Source of the DNA: Collybia mongolica
Lineage: Eukaryota > Basidiomycota > Agaricomycetes > Agaricales > Clitocybaceae
DNA length: 64,000 bases
Direction: 5' to 3'
Assembly (NCBI GenBank): GCA_013420905.1
Contig: JAAXNY010000013.1
Location: forward strand, 2,356,001 to 2,420,000
Under the pieces are notes generated by a model. It was given only the letters and a program-made list of their open reading frames with translations. It did not search any database and was not told where the DNA came from. Position 1 is the stretch's first letter, and every line of letters begins with the position of its first letter. The position numbers were made by a program, and so were the translations under genes. Below, piece by piece: positions 32,071-45,600 of this stretch.

Positions 32071-35000
32071 TTAAATATAGCCTTTTTGCAAGGAATCAAT
32101 GAGTCGCTCGTCCGCCAAAATGCCAAAGTGCCCGCCCTTCACATGCATAATTTCAGCATTAGGATATGTTTCTCTCACCCCCAACTCTTTCCATTGAGGT
32201 CGGGCCTCTTCTGGAATACAATCGATCGTCCCATTCGACGCAACGTACACGCTGACGGGTGCCTTTACCGTCTTCATCCAGTTCATCAGGGATCCCATTG
32301 CCTGTTCGACGGTTTGACTAGATGCCTCAGAGCCACCAAGTGCACTAGAGAATTCAAGCATCTGGAGCAGCATCCCCCTCATTGTCTCCCACCGATATGT
32401 CGCCACAGGGTCAGTGCTCTTCCCCATGGCCACAGCGCGTATCATATCGGCAGCTTCTTTCTGGCCGGGAAATAGACCGCCGTCATCTTGACGTAGTTGC
32501 TTGTCGATGACTTCGAAGCCTCTCTCGAGGAAGCCACTTCGCGTATCTGGATCGTTTGCGTCAAATTTCTTGAAGTCGCCAATCACTGGAAACACCGTAG
32601 TCGGGAAGTGATCGAGCATGGCCATTTGTGTGACTTCGTCGCCGTTGGCCTCAAATATGAGAGTAAGGAGGACGAGGAGGAAGCTGGATGCAGAAAACGA
32701 TGCAAGTCGGTAAGGTCCATCAGGCAGTTCATCCTACCGTACCGGGTTACTCGCTAATATAAATTCAGACTTTGGGACGTACCTTGATTTTTTTGTGATA
32801 GAATGTGGCTTGCTCTTGAAGTGAGGCGAGCGGTGTTTCTGGCGTAATCTGAATCGCCCAAAGTGCCGACCTGAAATTCTCTTGAAAAGGTTCGAAATGT
32901 ATAGCGCTACCCGCAGCGCCTGTGAAATAAGATGTTCGTGAATGGAATGTCGCTATAAAAGTAATATATACCATGTAAAACTATCAAAGGGGGTTCACCC
33001 TTTCCAGTTCTAAGTTTAACGATAGTCGATGTCGGGTCCAATGACTGCCAATCAAATATCTGGTCATCATTGTCGCTCTTCGCGGACACCCCATTTAGTA
33101 CGCTTCCAGAAACAAGTAGAACGCCATATACAAAGGCGGCAAGTTTCGAAATCGTCGGGAAATCAAAAACGAAATTGGGTGGCAGAGCACGGATGATATA
33201 TAGAGGAACCTGTTTAGAATTACGGATAGCTAACTGGATGGAGCTGCGGATGGAGGTAGCAGATAGGCTGGAAACCGATTTCCAATTAGCGAGGTTTTTC
33301 TGGTAGATACGACACTAACCTGTCACCGCCGTGCAGGAAGATATCTTCGTTATCTCCCAGCCGAGTATCAACAACGCTCTGAACGATACCTCGAACAAAC
33401 GATAGAACGCCATCAACGGTCCATGTGTCGGGCAGACTAATGTCATGGCGAGAAATGGCATCAACCGCGGTGTACACTTCGGCAATTTCTTTCTCGTAGG
33501 CATCGAGGATGGGCTGACGACGTTTCGAGCCCTTTGCTGTCAGCTCGAATGGCTTTTCTGGATGCGAGAGTATAATCATCTCCACTGGGGTTAGAGTCTG
33601 GTACTTTCCTGCGACAGGCTGATACATACTTCTTTAAATATACGAGAGTGTCGAGGTGCGGATTCATTGGCTTTCACAACGGTTTCCCTAAAGGCAAAGC
33701 CCGAATGGGGACACCAAATATTCTTGATGAGAAAGTGGCACACACCATATTTTGTTCCTAAAGTCTGCCAATGATTCAAAGGCTTTAGGATCGGAAGGCA
33801 TGATCAAGACCCCTGCTTGAAATCTTGATCGGCCGAACATGACTGCTTTAGTAATGTTAGGGTCTTGCTCCAGGATTGCCTCTGCGATATTGTTATAGTC
33901 ACTTGCAGAAATTGAATATAATGGTTAGGGTGGGACTGACCTATTGGTACGGGATTTGTCTTGGACGTCCGGGTTTATTATCCAAAATATGATTCAGGAA
34001 GAGATAGAAATACCTTTTCCTACGATGAGTCAATTATTTAATACCACGAAAGACCAATACAATCTAGAAGTGGACGTACTCCAGTGCTGTGAGTGATCTG
34101 CTCATCTGAGGAGGCGGCGTTTATAATTACTTTGAGAATATCCTGAAACTTGAGAGAAATTACCATATCGACCATGCACTACCCAGAGCAACGGATTAGT
34201 CGGGTGCCTCATGACCAAGTCGTTCGTATCAAAGGCATCCACTCCATCAATCGTTGTATTAATTACTGCAGGGTAATGCGTGCTGCATTTCTAGGCAACT
34301 TCTTAAGTTATTACCTAAGCTAGAAAAAGCGGGAGGCGGCACGTACTTTGAATACGAGCCGGTAGATATTGTCGCTATCCCCTATCGGAATAAATACTGC
34401 GTTAACGTGAGGCGCCGCCTAATTTCACATCAGTCAAAGCTTCGAATTCCAGGGGCCGAATCACGTATACATACCTCAACCCAGGCCCAGCCTTCCTTTC
34501 GGACTTGTTCTGCTCAGGTCCATCAACTCAGGGGCTGAACAGAAAGAAAAGAGACATGACCCACTCTTAACGATCAATGAACCCACACCGATCTCGGTCC
34601 TAAGATCCGTCAGTAAAAGCTCTGGACAGTAGCGAGGAATAAAACTCACATTCCAAAAGCAACAACAATGTTGACACCCCGGGAGGCGAGAAAATCGCCG
34701 GTCTCGCGTTGAACTGGCCCTCCTGATACTTGCTGAAGATGGAAAGCGTCAATATTGGGCACGATAGGTGTGGAAAGAGGATGCTTACCACAGCTTTCAT
34801 ACCTTTCAGTACCTCTACACTCGCAGGGTTTTTCGACCATGCCTTTCAACCGGGGCGGAGTCAGTCCAGAATGTGGAGGAGCGAGGTTCACTGCTACCTC
34901 TAGAAAAGCTGGAACCGTGAGCATAATCGTTGTCTTCGATCCGATAAGAGCAGCCATGACGACTGGTGGTGATGGAACAGGCGGTTTGAGGTTATCACTT

Positions 35001-36000
35001 GGGGCGAAGAACGCCGGAGTTATGCCAGTCATGGCCTATGAGCAAGTTCAGGGAAGATACACAGTCGGAAATATTTAGGCTTTACCGTCCAAGGGATTGA
35101 CAGAAATCCCATCACGTCTACAGCCGGATCAGCGTGCTGAATAAAAATGATGACATTGGACTGACGGAACATAGGTAGGCCATGTACAGAGAGAATCTCA
35201 CCACACCAGTCTACCTCACCGAAATCTGCAAGCGATTGAGATGATGAAAGGGATAAGTTTTTCACAATCAGCACTTACATGGGCCAAATCCAAAGGATAG
35301 AACCATCCGCTGCGTAAGGGTAATGGGCTTTGGGAGTGAAGAAGACCCCGATGAATGCAAGATTATGCACGGCTCATCAAGGCTGCCAATTTTTCCCATC
35401 GGAGGGAGAAGGTCTTCAGCAGTCGCATTGAACAGGTCGCTGAACTTCGGGACGGCCATATTCTTGATTTGGTGGCCGGGCGCTTGCCCAACGGCCACAT
35501 TTGCGAGCTTCTGAGTAGTTATGTCATCACTGACGAACCAATATCTGCAACCGGTCTTAGCGAGCAGATTGGCGACGCCAGCGGGGGAGTTTCGTGTGGA
35601 TATGGGGAATGGAACACATCCAGCTCGCATGATGGCCACCATAAGTACAAAGAATGTCAAGGAGTCTAAAATTTATGGCCTGAGTTACTTCTCGTCGACA
35701 TGACGAGATGACGAAGAACTCACCCATTGAGGCGAGAATGGCAACAACAGGAGAAGCCCCCCCTGTTCCATTACAAACGACGCTTCGCACAAGGCGAGCG
35801 GCCTTGTGGAATGCTGGGATGGCATCCGCCCACAGAATGTCCCGCAAAGAACCATCTTCGGGACTTTCATATCTGAATAATGGGTGTCTGGGGCTATGTA
35901 GCGCGTTGTAGTCAAATATTTCGACTAAGGTGAGAGAACCATCCGTGGGTGGTGAGTTAAACGTTGCCGATGAAGAGCCTTGGAGGGTTTGGAATGCCAT
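32071..36000 (-). CDS. NRPS-like adenylate-forming enzyme, A-T-TE architecture
   Basis: A multi-exon gene from ATG at 36000 (MAFQTLQGSSSATF) to the stop at 32071, with many short introns. The adenylation domain shows ILHSSGSSSLPKPI (A3), VSGGPVQRETGDFL...VAFGM (A5 region), HGRYG and a DEQITHSTG block (A7-A8), and the catalytic lysine in ELTAKGSKRR (A10). A carrier domain follows with the phosphopantetheine serine in LHGGDSSIQLAIRN across an intron at about 33225-33310, then a thioesterase: LIVLHGAAGSAIHF, ALWAIQITPETPL, the nucleophile region LASFSASS and the histidine in VKGGHFGIL. The A domain looks like those of basidiomycete NPS3-type adenylate-forming reductases (SPRNSP-like ISTRNSPAGVA), but the C-terminus is a thioesterase, as in atromentin synthetases. 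Expected product: a small acid-derived metabolite; substrate unknown. Confidence 0.75.
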
Positions 36001-39000
36001 CTGGGTTGTTCGGATGATGCGTGCTGACTACCAAAGTATTTTGAAGGTAGGATGGGCTCAATCAGGGTCGAATCTCGACTTTAACGTCTCCGGAGATTCG
36101 GGGGGAATTGTGCACCTCCTTGGAGAGCCCAAATGATTGACGATGATCTCCTTTTGTTGTTACCCCGGTCACTGCGTTGTCAAGATCTCTGCTGCTTGAT
36201 GGATAACCAGACAGCGTCCGGAACGGATCGATCTCCATTTCAATCATAACATCAGACCGCAGGGAGCAGGCACCAGTCATGCACATAATATGATAGGCAG
36301 CGAGGCTATACACTGTGGGAGCGTGCAAGATAGATGAAGGGCATTGGTGATCCGATTCTGAATATATATCATTTGTTACACCGCACTGTTCCCCCGCATC
36401 GGCTAAGCCCGTTCCTGTCAGCATATGGAGAGGGTATTTCGGGCCACACCAGGGCGTTCAGATTGAACTTCAGGATCTTCAAGCACTGCTAGGCCTCGTT
36501 CGTTCATCTCAGCCTCAACGCAGTCACTGACATGCGTCGAGACTTGACGGCGCACGCTCTGGTAACTTGTAAGGGCCAAGGTCTCCTGGAAAACTGTACA
36601 CGTCCAGTTGCATATCTTATCATTGATACGAAAACCCAGATCCTTTGAATTAGCACCTATAAATAGGCAGTTGGCAGCTAATTTTCTATCTCCCTGGTGG
36701 CCGAATTTCTTCATGCAATATTTGTAGCCTATAAGTTTGTTGTTACCACGCGATTAATTTACCCCATTCTGCACTGGTGTTTGCCTTATAGACACATTGT
36801 TTCGTCCCACTGTTGTAAAGGAACGCTCGGGCACGGTCATGGTGGTGTGTATTTTTTCCCGTGTTGCATCAGGTTCGAGACGCCCCGTTATGCTTCCACA
36901 AAGGTATTTGTATTGATTGAATCATATTGAAAGCTTTCCGCCATAGATGGATACCGTCGATATGGCATACTGTTCACGACTATAAGTTGAGAGATGGTGT
37001 GGACAGATGATACAGGGAATGTAATTGAGTGGCTTTGTAGTGTAGTGAAGAAGGAAGAGTGTACATTCAAATTGGCGAGGGGACGTGATGCGCCAAATTC
37101 CCAGCACGTGCCAGGGCGTTAGTTTTGATCGCCGATGATCAATCGCGCTCATTGCGTGGAACTCGCCGCCCATCCTGCAGAGATGGCTCTTGAATGTTCC
37201 TTATTCTTCCTGCAATTATTTCAATAAGCGCGCAAGCAGGCCACCCCAGGACCATGCGGCCTTGTAAGGTCACAACCCTTAGTGTGTTCGACCGATTCTA
37301 ACAACTTCCTTCACAAAAGACGAAAATCACAAGGTACTAACTAGGACAGCCTCGTGAAATCAGATTATAGAAAGTCCGTAGGGAGTGTTCGCTGTTACCA
37401 TCATTTTATGACCCCCTTGTTAACTGACAGCTCGACGTGATGATCTCGCTCCTGACACACACCATCATTGCATTATAACTCATGTCGCGCTCGTGATGAC
37501 CACGTGTACCGCGCTCAGTCAGCTCCGTCGTGCGCAAGGATTTTTTGACAGTATCTCGCTGTAAGTTAGAAATGGAATTTATCCGGTGCGATTATACCCT
37601 AGATAAACCATATGAGAGTGCACACAAGGAACACAAGGACTTTCTGCTACTGACCTATAAAACCGTATTCGATGCGATTTAACCGACCTCCGTCTTTATT
37701 CAACATTTGCGACAGCCTACAGTAACACCTTACAGACGTGTTTCTTCCGAGCCCTGTGTTGTAATTATCGTTGCAGGTACTGTGGTGGTCATGGCCACAG
37801 CTTATGTCGCGTGCAAAATGTGGGAAGTCGTTACTGATGGAGGTACGGTCTTGGGGACTTTTGTTCTCTACATTGCTTTGAAGCCGCACTTTTCCGATTC
37901 AGATAGGAGAGGGAGGAGGGATACCAGCGCTGAGACTCATTTCCGCTGAGGGACAGCCAACTCCGTGACTGCTTTCTGCCAACCGTACATTTATTATAGA
38001 ATTCCATTTGATATTTTGATCGTGAGGCTCACCGAAGACTGTATTCTTCGTATTGTTGATTGGACAGACTGTCTCAATTCCGTGCGTGCAGCTGTTTACT
38101 GTGTAATTGAGCTGCTAGTTCCGGTACCTATGTACCACCGACGGCGTAGATATACGCAACAATGACGATCTAACAGGATAACAGATAAGGGTGGTCGGTA
38201 ACAGTGTTTTGATCCTCATAAATCGACTTGTTGGATAGCGATTCGTAATACGCCCACCAGATATTGTGTCGTCGCAGCTATGATACCAAGTATCTAGCAT
38301 CCTGTCGCAGACAGGAAGATAGAGATTTGCCGTCAGGTACTTTGATGGAAAACGATACACACTGAACAAATCATTCATTGAAGGGCATTGAGATTGGGAG
38401 AATAGGAACGTACTCCATGTTTGAAGTCACTCCGTCGTTTAACCTTATACCAAAATCATGCAACGATTGAGCGGAGGTGTCACGAGCATTAAATTTGGAG
38501 GAGATTGTGCGCAATGACTTTGCTTTTGTGGCTAATTGGCAATTATGGTCGTTGTTGGGAGGTTTGTGACTTGAGGGAGTGCCAAGTCGAGAAATCATGT
38601 GTGGGAAGTTCCCCAGCACGTGCCCTGGTCCCGAACATTCTTCAGTGAGTATGCAAGCATGATCCCCCCGAGTAGTACTTCAGCCACCCCGCGTGACAAA
38701 TATGTTGTAGACTGTCGGCACAAACAAGAGTTATTGTAATATTGGGCCCCATGCAGCCCCACATCAGAAGTTCTGCTTGATCAACGCAACCCTGAGCTCC
38801 TTCAAGTTACCAAGAGCGCGCGCACTGCTTTCATGAAATGTTTTCGAGGTATGTCAGGTGGACCATCTGTCACATTCAGCCCATTCAATTGAGGAAAGCT
38901 TATCATGTTTAAGGCACCAAGGTTGACAGCTGGGGTGTTCGTCTGTGTCACCAGAACATGGAATGAGGTGATATTACCTCTTGGACCCTTGCTATTCACG

Positions 39001-39568
39001 CTGGGTTCTCGTTGCATTTCGAAGATCACAGATGAAGAGGTTTTGGGCCGATTTACGGGGTGCTTTGATGATTTGCAGATCGACGCGATCACGGTACGCT
39101 ACCGCACATGCCCGCATGTTATCCGAAACGCAGTCCATTACTTGCTTACTTATTAACCACCAAGTCTATGCCGTCCTACTCGCATCGTCGATGTGGCAAT
39201 GCGTTTCTCCATTTCTATGATCTCTTTGCGACATACCTCGCCAGTATTTCCCGGTTTCACTCAACCCCCGGACCTTTCCTGCAGGTACGAGTCGCCACTA
39301 AGGCAGACATGCACTTCTGGCGCTGAAATTACGCGCGTAATGGAACGGGACGTACCTTTCTCCGTTTTCAATGACCCGTCTCCATTGCACCACCGCATAC
39401 TTGGGATGCCTCAAATGGCACTCGCGTGCGGCAGGATTCTATTGGCTTTTGCATGTTGGGCAAAAGGTATATAACCCTTGGTACTGAGAGCGAAGTCCAC
39501 ATTGTGCCCTTCGTATTCACATTGCAACCTCATTTCTATCTCTCCTGCAGCATCTTTTTACTCGATAA
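36001..39568. other. Intergenic region, no confident gene; two copies of a CACGTG-centred motif
   Basis: Two minus-strand frames (36062-36424 and 36418-36714) overlap and might be exon remnants; I do not recognise the product. A motif cccagcacgtgcc occurs at 37100-37112 and 38612-38624 with similar flanks, each containing the E-box CACGTG. Other ORFs are short and unsupported. Confidence 0.35.
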
Positions 39569-40854
39569 ATGGCTACTTATTCGCTCATCGTTGTAATCGA
39601 TGATGCAGAATTGGGAGCTTTAAAGGCCAGCGGATACTCGTTGTGTGTTGCTAAAAACGTCAACGGCCAGTTCAAGGTAGTCTGGAAAGGAATCCAGTTT
39701 GTACTATCTATGTTTTTCTGAGTGAAGACGCTACTTATGAGGTTTTGATATCGTTTACAGGTTCCTAGCCTTCAACACAGTTAAGTGGACGGAACAATAC
39801 CAAGTCTTTGGCGAAGTGGGGTTCACGAGTGGTCGTCCTATCAAATCAGAGACTAACGCGTCGGCCATACAATATGGTAAATCTTCAATCAATTCCGATA
39901 TATAGACCAATCTTTGACGCCTTACATGTAGGTCAAACCTGTACTTTGAATGACTTTGGGGTCATGGGACCGGCACAAGGCCCGCGTGAAGGGGCGTCAT
40001 TCAAAGTCAAGAACGAATACGGCGCTATCAATCTTGCTGTGAACCCGGCCTTGTCGACGGCGAATGGCTCCCAGTATATGTAGATCCCACCCCTACAGTT
40101 ATCGGGACGGCAACCTTCAAGCCCACCGTGTCAATTTTGGTGTGGTTTGACCGCGCTCTAAAGACATCTACAATGTTCGCCGAAGCCGTTAGCACAAGCA
40201 TCGAAGTACGTTTTAAATCTTCCCATATCGTAATCTTTTTGAGGATTTTCCAGATTGAATACACAGAAACGACGTCCCAGACGCTCTCGTACGTCTCTGG
40301 GGGCTCCGGTCCTGGTAGTGGTATTTGGGTTACGGGCGATCCCACCACCGGTCTTCGCTTCACTCCGGGAAAGCTCTACCACCCGCTTTCCAGGAAGTTT
40401 TGAAGACCTTCCCTTCGCCAAGGATAAGCGCTTCATCCAATCCCTCATCGACAAGTACTTCGCCACCCCTATGGGCAGGAAGAACTCAGCCGCGATCACG
40501 GATTACATAGTATAAGCCATCGTAACATTTGCGGCGAACGTTGTCCTCGCCCAAGTTGCTCAGTTCATCAACGACAACCTGCCGCGTAGTGTCCAAGTCT
40601 CGATCGAGTACGGAGTTTCCACCCTGGTTGTGAAGATTGGATGGGCGCCCATAATGACGTCGAAATCGATGATTCGTGGAGAGAACGATGCGGAGCAGCT
40701 AGAGGGGCTGTTCAACAATGTGATCAATATGTACTCACTGGGATACCGCTCCCTGGACTACACCATCCTCGACGCGGGTTCCAACTCAGGTCCTGGCTCC
40801 GGCTCCTGTATCTCCAGCCCCAGGTCAGACACAATCAGCTTCGGTGAGTGCTAA
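39569..40854 (+). pseudogene. Unrecognised beta-rich protein gene, decayed
   Basis: An ATG at 39569 starts ATYSLIVVIDDAELG, followed after probable introns by FLAFNTVKWTEQYQVFG, GQTCTLNDFGVMGP and SILVWFDRALKTSTMFA. I believe I have seen similar hypothetical proteins in agaricomycetes but cannot name the family. The frame is broken: the first junction does not splice cleanly (about 39692-39761), the frame changes without a splice site between about 40040 and 40060, and a TAA at 40513-40515 interrupts DYIV and AIVTFAANVVLAQ. A later part, FINDNLPRSVQVSIEYG to SLGYRSLDYTILD, reads on to 40854. Either a pseudogene or a gene with assembly errors. Confidence 0.45.
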
Positions 40855-42643
40855 AAGGTTTTAGTATTATCGTAATCTACCGACAGAATTTTCAGATCAG
40901 AAGTTGAAGAAGTTGGAATATCACTTGAATCATATTTCGACCGCATGATGATTGTATGGGCTTCCCGACGTCAAATTCGATTTTGCATTTGCTATCGGTA
41001 TGTACGGGCGATGGTAACGCTTCTTCTATGTTTTCTTGTTTCGTTTGTGATTATGTGCAGGTTTCGACACTATTAATATATGTGGTATCACTATATTCTG
41101 ACGGTTGGTTGACCCCGAACACCATGACCTCGAATGATGCCAGCAGCAGCTTATCTTGCAAATATAAATTGACACCCTGTTTCAGGAGCTTCACAACTAC
41201 ACACACTACACATGGCTCATCGCGATATGCGATGTGCGATGTGCTTGCGACAGTTAAGTGGCTCGAGGAGATACGTTCCGGGGTCCGTAGTGTTGTACTA
41301 CCAGACTAATTCGGAGGTGGAAGCATCCCAAAGGACATGGTTGGCCATGGCCAATGCAACGAGCCAGGCTGCCGATGCCCCCAATCCCAGCTGGGCGGGG
41401 ATGGCGACTTGAACTGCACTGCATGTGGGCATTCTATCCTTGCCCACGCTCCGTAAGTTCCACAGATATTGTTCTCTTGATTGATTGCAGTCTGACCCAC
41501 CACACATATAAGGGGAACTGGGGTCCAGACCTGATGATAGGAACCGAGGTGGGGGAGTCCGGCTGGTTGATCGTGACTATATAGAACAGCACCCGCATGT
41601 TTAGATCCTGTAGGCTAGTTGAATTGTATATCATGATTCATGACATGCCTCGAGTTCGACTTGATTTCGATTCATCAGCATTTTACATATTTACTTTTTT
41701 TTTTATGACCTGTGCAGGCGCAAGCAGGTTCAAGCAACCAAAAAAAAGCTGAAAACCAGCAAGCGAAGAAAGCCAGCTCCCTTTTTTCAAAAAAAAAAAC
41801 CGGAAGTTAACTACATCAATAGGGACACTCGGCAGGGTTACGTTTACCTTAAATTAATTCTAGTTTAGTTTCAAAGATTTGACTTTTTGACCTGTCGCAG
41901 GTCAAAAATCGGGAGAGGCTGACCAGCGGAGCTTCATTTTCCCTGATGACTTATGAGATGCCAGAAATAGAACATAGTGGAGGATTTTCCGCAACCCGTA
42001 TCCTGAACGTACCTGCCAGACACATAATGCCAAAAGGTTCCCCTTGCCCATATTCTCTGCATTGTAACATAGACCCAGGGCAGTCCTATTGGAGTAGGTT
42101 GGGCTTGTGCTTGCAAAAAATGAAGTGCTGGTATACAAAGGGCCCATGATTGCACTAGGCCTGCAATCTGGTTATTCAATTCAATAGGTGTCCTGAAATA
42201 AGGACACAAGTTTCGTGATGTTAATATACTGGTTTCTGCTGAATTCAACCGAAAACCTCAACTACTCATGAGTTCATCAAACAACAAAAATACGCCACCC
42301 TTCTTCCATTTAGCCTGTCGCATAAATGACACAGGAAAGACCGAGTACAATGTTGTACAAATTTCTCGCCCGTCCTCCAACAATCAATAATATAAATTAC
42401 CAGACTTTTCAAACCAAACCAATCCCATTTAATAACACACTCAATCACCAATTACCACCCCCATCAAATTCAGACCCGCAATACATACATCTCACAATCA
42501 TAAACCCCCAATAAAGCTCCCAACCCAAAGTTCACCAACACCCACCATACATACAATTTAATAGTACCTAACAACAACAACAAACCAGCCAACCACCACC
42601 ACCACCACCACCACCACCATCATCCAACGCACTCTCACCCCCC
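40855..42643. other. Intergenic region, no gene recognised
   Basis: Short frames (40956-41309, 41212-41412) lack family resemblance. Long A-runs occur around 41695-41800. The right end contains the 3' flank of ATG13 and a simple repeat. Confidence 0.4.
42592..42619. repeat. (ACC)n microsatellite
   Basis: Nine consecutive ACC triplets just downstream of the ATG13 stop, probably in its 3' UTR. Confidence 0.9.
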
Positions 42644-45600
42644 CTACCTCCCACTCCTCTCCCGTCCCCCAACCCCCAGCCCCCCACCCCCACCCCCCTC
42701 ATAATCAAACTCAAGCCTCCCAATAACCTCTTCCGAGCGATCCCTCGACGCACCCGACCTCGACCGCGCAAACACACTCGGATACACACCCCCCCCAGCG
42801 TACAAACTACCCTCCCGCCGCACAGCGTCCAAAAACGCCCCCCGCCCACCGTCGTTCCGTGCCGTGGTCATAGCGAGAGGCGCACGGTCGGTCATCGCCC
42901 GAGAGCCTAGGTACGCATGCGAGCCATCGACGTCTCTCCTTGAGCCACCGCCCCCGGACGACCTGAACGGGCTTTCGCTCCTCCTCCCCCCCGAACCCGG
43001 ACCCGAACCCGCCTCAGCACCCACCCGGTACGCACCACCACCACCACTAGTACTCCTAAAATGGCCAAACCCAGTAGTCCTCTCCCGCTCGCCACCCGTC
43101 CCCTCATTACTCCCCGATCGACTCCTACTCCCACCCCCTCTCCCGCCCTCCCCATCATCCAACGCACCACTCCCCCGACCCGCCCTCGGCATCCCCCCAC
43201 CAAGCCCCTCCAAACTCTTAAAGAACACCTCATTCATCCGGCGCAGCCGCTCGTCCACCTCCCGCTCGCTAGTAAGCATCAGCCCCGCAGGCGGCGACCC
43301 CACCGCCGCCGTCGTCCGCTGCCTCGGAGAAACGGGCGTCGCGGCCGGAGTCGATGTGGGTGGAGACGACAGCGCGGTCCTCATCCCAGGCGGCGACGCC
43401 ACTGTCCCACGTGCCGAATCCAATGCTGCTGCCCTGGCTGGCGCTAGCGGCGGCGACCCGACCGCACCTCTGCCCACCCTGCTGTGGCTATTGCGGCCAC
43501 GCGGGCGTGCTCCCTGTTCCTGCTCATCTTCCCCTCGTTCCTGAGCGCCGCCCTCCCCCCACCTGCTAGACTCTCTCCCCTTCCGTTCGCGCTCGCGCTC
43601 CCTCTCCTCGTCCCTACGCTCCCTCTCCTCCCTCTCCCTCCCCCGCCCAACAAGCGGCTTCCGCATATCGATGCTCTGCACAAACACAGAAATATCATCA
43701 TCGTCCGTATGTCCCGCAAGGAACGAGTTCGCGCGGCCCGGGCTGTGCTGTGGGTCCATCGACAGATTCCGGGACCTCGGAAACTCCTCCTGCTGCGGGG
43801 ACACCCTCCCCGCCGGTACCTGAATACCAAGGCCCGAAACCCCATGCGAAGGGCGCTAAATAGATAAGGAAAAAAAGAAACGAGACCAGGTGTTAGTTTC
43901 GTCGTCGGTTCGTACAGAGGGGGGGGGGGGAGAGAAAATACGGACCCGACTCGTACTCCTACTTCGGCTCAGACTCCCACATTCTCCTCCTGCTAGGGCA
44001 GACCCTGCAGAGGTATTTCCCGCACCCAACGAGCCTGGTCCACCGCTCGCGCCACTCCCAGCACTGCCCGCGCTCCCGGGGAGCCCCCCGCTGACGTACC
44101 GATGTCCAAAACTGCTCGAGTAGCGTTTCCGGGTGGGCAGGGTCGTCGTCGTCGTCGATGCCGTGGCCTGGTCGTCCCCAGCGCTCGCGGTAGCCGTGAT
44201 CGGCGTGTTGGCCGCCGTCTGGGCATGGGGTATCGGTGCGGCCGACGTAGCTGGGGAAAACGCGAGGTCTACGCTCCGCCGTTCGTTCAGCCCCACCATG
44301 CGGTCGTGGATGCTCACGCGGTCGTTCAGACTGGATGGCTGCGAGCCGAGGCCGCCAGCGGAGACGGAGGAGGAGGCGAGGGTATTGGATTTGAAGGGGA
44401 AGGGGAAGACGGGGCGGCGGGGCGGCGTCTGCCCCTGGCCTTGCGTTGCTGTTGTCGGAGTTGTTGTCATGGCTGTCATTGCTGTTGTTGAAGGGGGTAT
44501 CGATGAGGACGATGAGGACGATGGTGGGATATTGGTATTGAGCGTTAGGTTGGATGGTGGGGCCATTGGGGTGAAGAATGAGTTCGTAGGTGATAGTGAC
44601 GAAGATGCAGAGGACGTTCTGTTGTGTGCAGACTCCTGGCGTAACATAGTCCGCGTAGCCTCAAGGTTAGAGGGACTGGGGCGGTGCGATAGGTCATGGT
44701 TGGGACTGAGGCGGTGTTGTCCGGTAGCAGTAGAGGGGCGTGACAGAGAGACCTGACGCCGGGGAAGCGAGCCTGAAGCAAGCTGCCGATCGGGGAGAGG
44801 CAGTGGGATACCACGCCCTGGGGAGGACCCCGCAGAGGGCAACAGGAAGCGGTCAGCAAGTGCAGTTGCTGCAGGCACAGGGGCTGGGGGGGACGGATCC
44901 GCCCGCCTTGCGAGTGTCGGCACGAAGGGGCGCTCGTCCATAGACATGAACCGCGACGACAGCAACGACTCCAGCTCGTCCAGCTGGAACGCCGGCGTGG
45001 ACAGGTACCGCACGGAGAGCACGAACGCCCCCATGGGGTGAGGCACCTCTGTGAACGCATGTGTCTGGGTTTCCAACGGCGGCACTCCGTCCACTCCGAA
45101 CCCCAGACTTGAGTCCGTCCCGACACGCAGGACGATGGCGAGCGCCGGTCCCACGCCCGCCCTCCGCCTGAGGCGTTTGTGCAGCTTCCATGTGGGGAGG
45201 AGGCGAAGCAGGGTGAAGAGGCTGCGGAACAGCGGGATGCCTGCCTTGTAAATGGTAGGCAGCGGGACGTCGGCGGGGCCAGGGCCGGCGGTGAATGACA
45301 TAGTGTAGGACTCGAGGAGGATGTATGGTGGTGGGGGGTGTATCCTAGTCCGTGACGTGTCAGGTAGACGGAGAACCAGTCCTTGGTTCGTGTGTGCGAG
45401 GTCCGGCACGGCGAGGAGCACCTGGATCTCCAGCGGTGGTGGTGGGTTCTGCGATACTGATTTGTATGGCTCCTTTGCATCCTTCGAGAACAGCTCAGAT
45501 TCTGGCGTCTCGAGGTTGAACTGTTTTGGTAGGGCCGGCGTCAGCGAAGGAACTTCCAGCGAGGTAAAAGCAACCAGTTTCTCACCCATCGGTCAACCTT

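Noticed and set aside
36062..36714. Two overlapping minus-strand frames upstream of the A-T-TE gene
   Set aside because: No recognisable domain and no splice junction that merges them cleanly.
42864..43544. 226-codon open frame on the plus strand
   Set aside because: Antisense shadow of the low-complexity C-terminal part of ATG13; Pro/Leu/Ser-rich with no domain.
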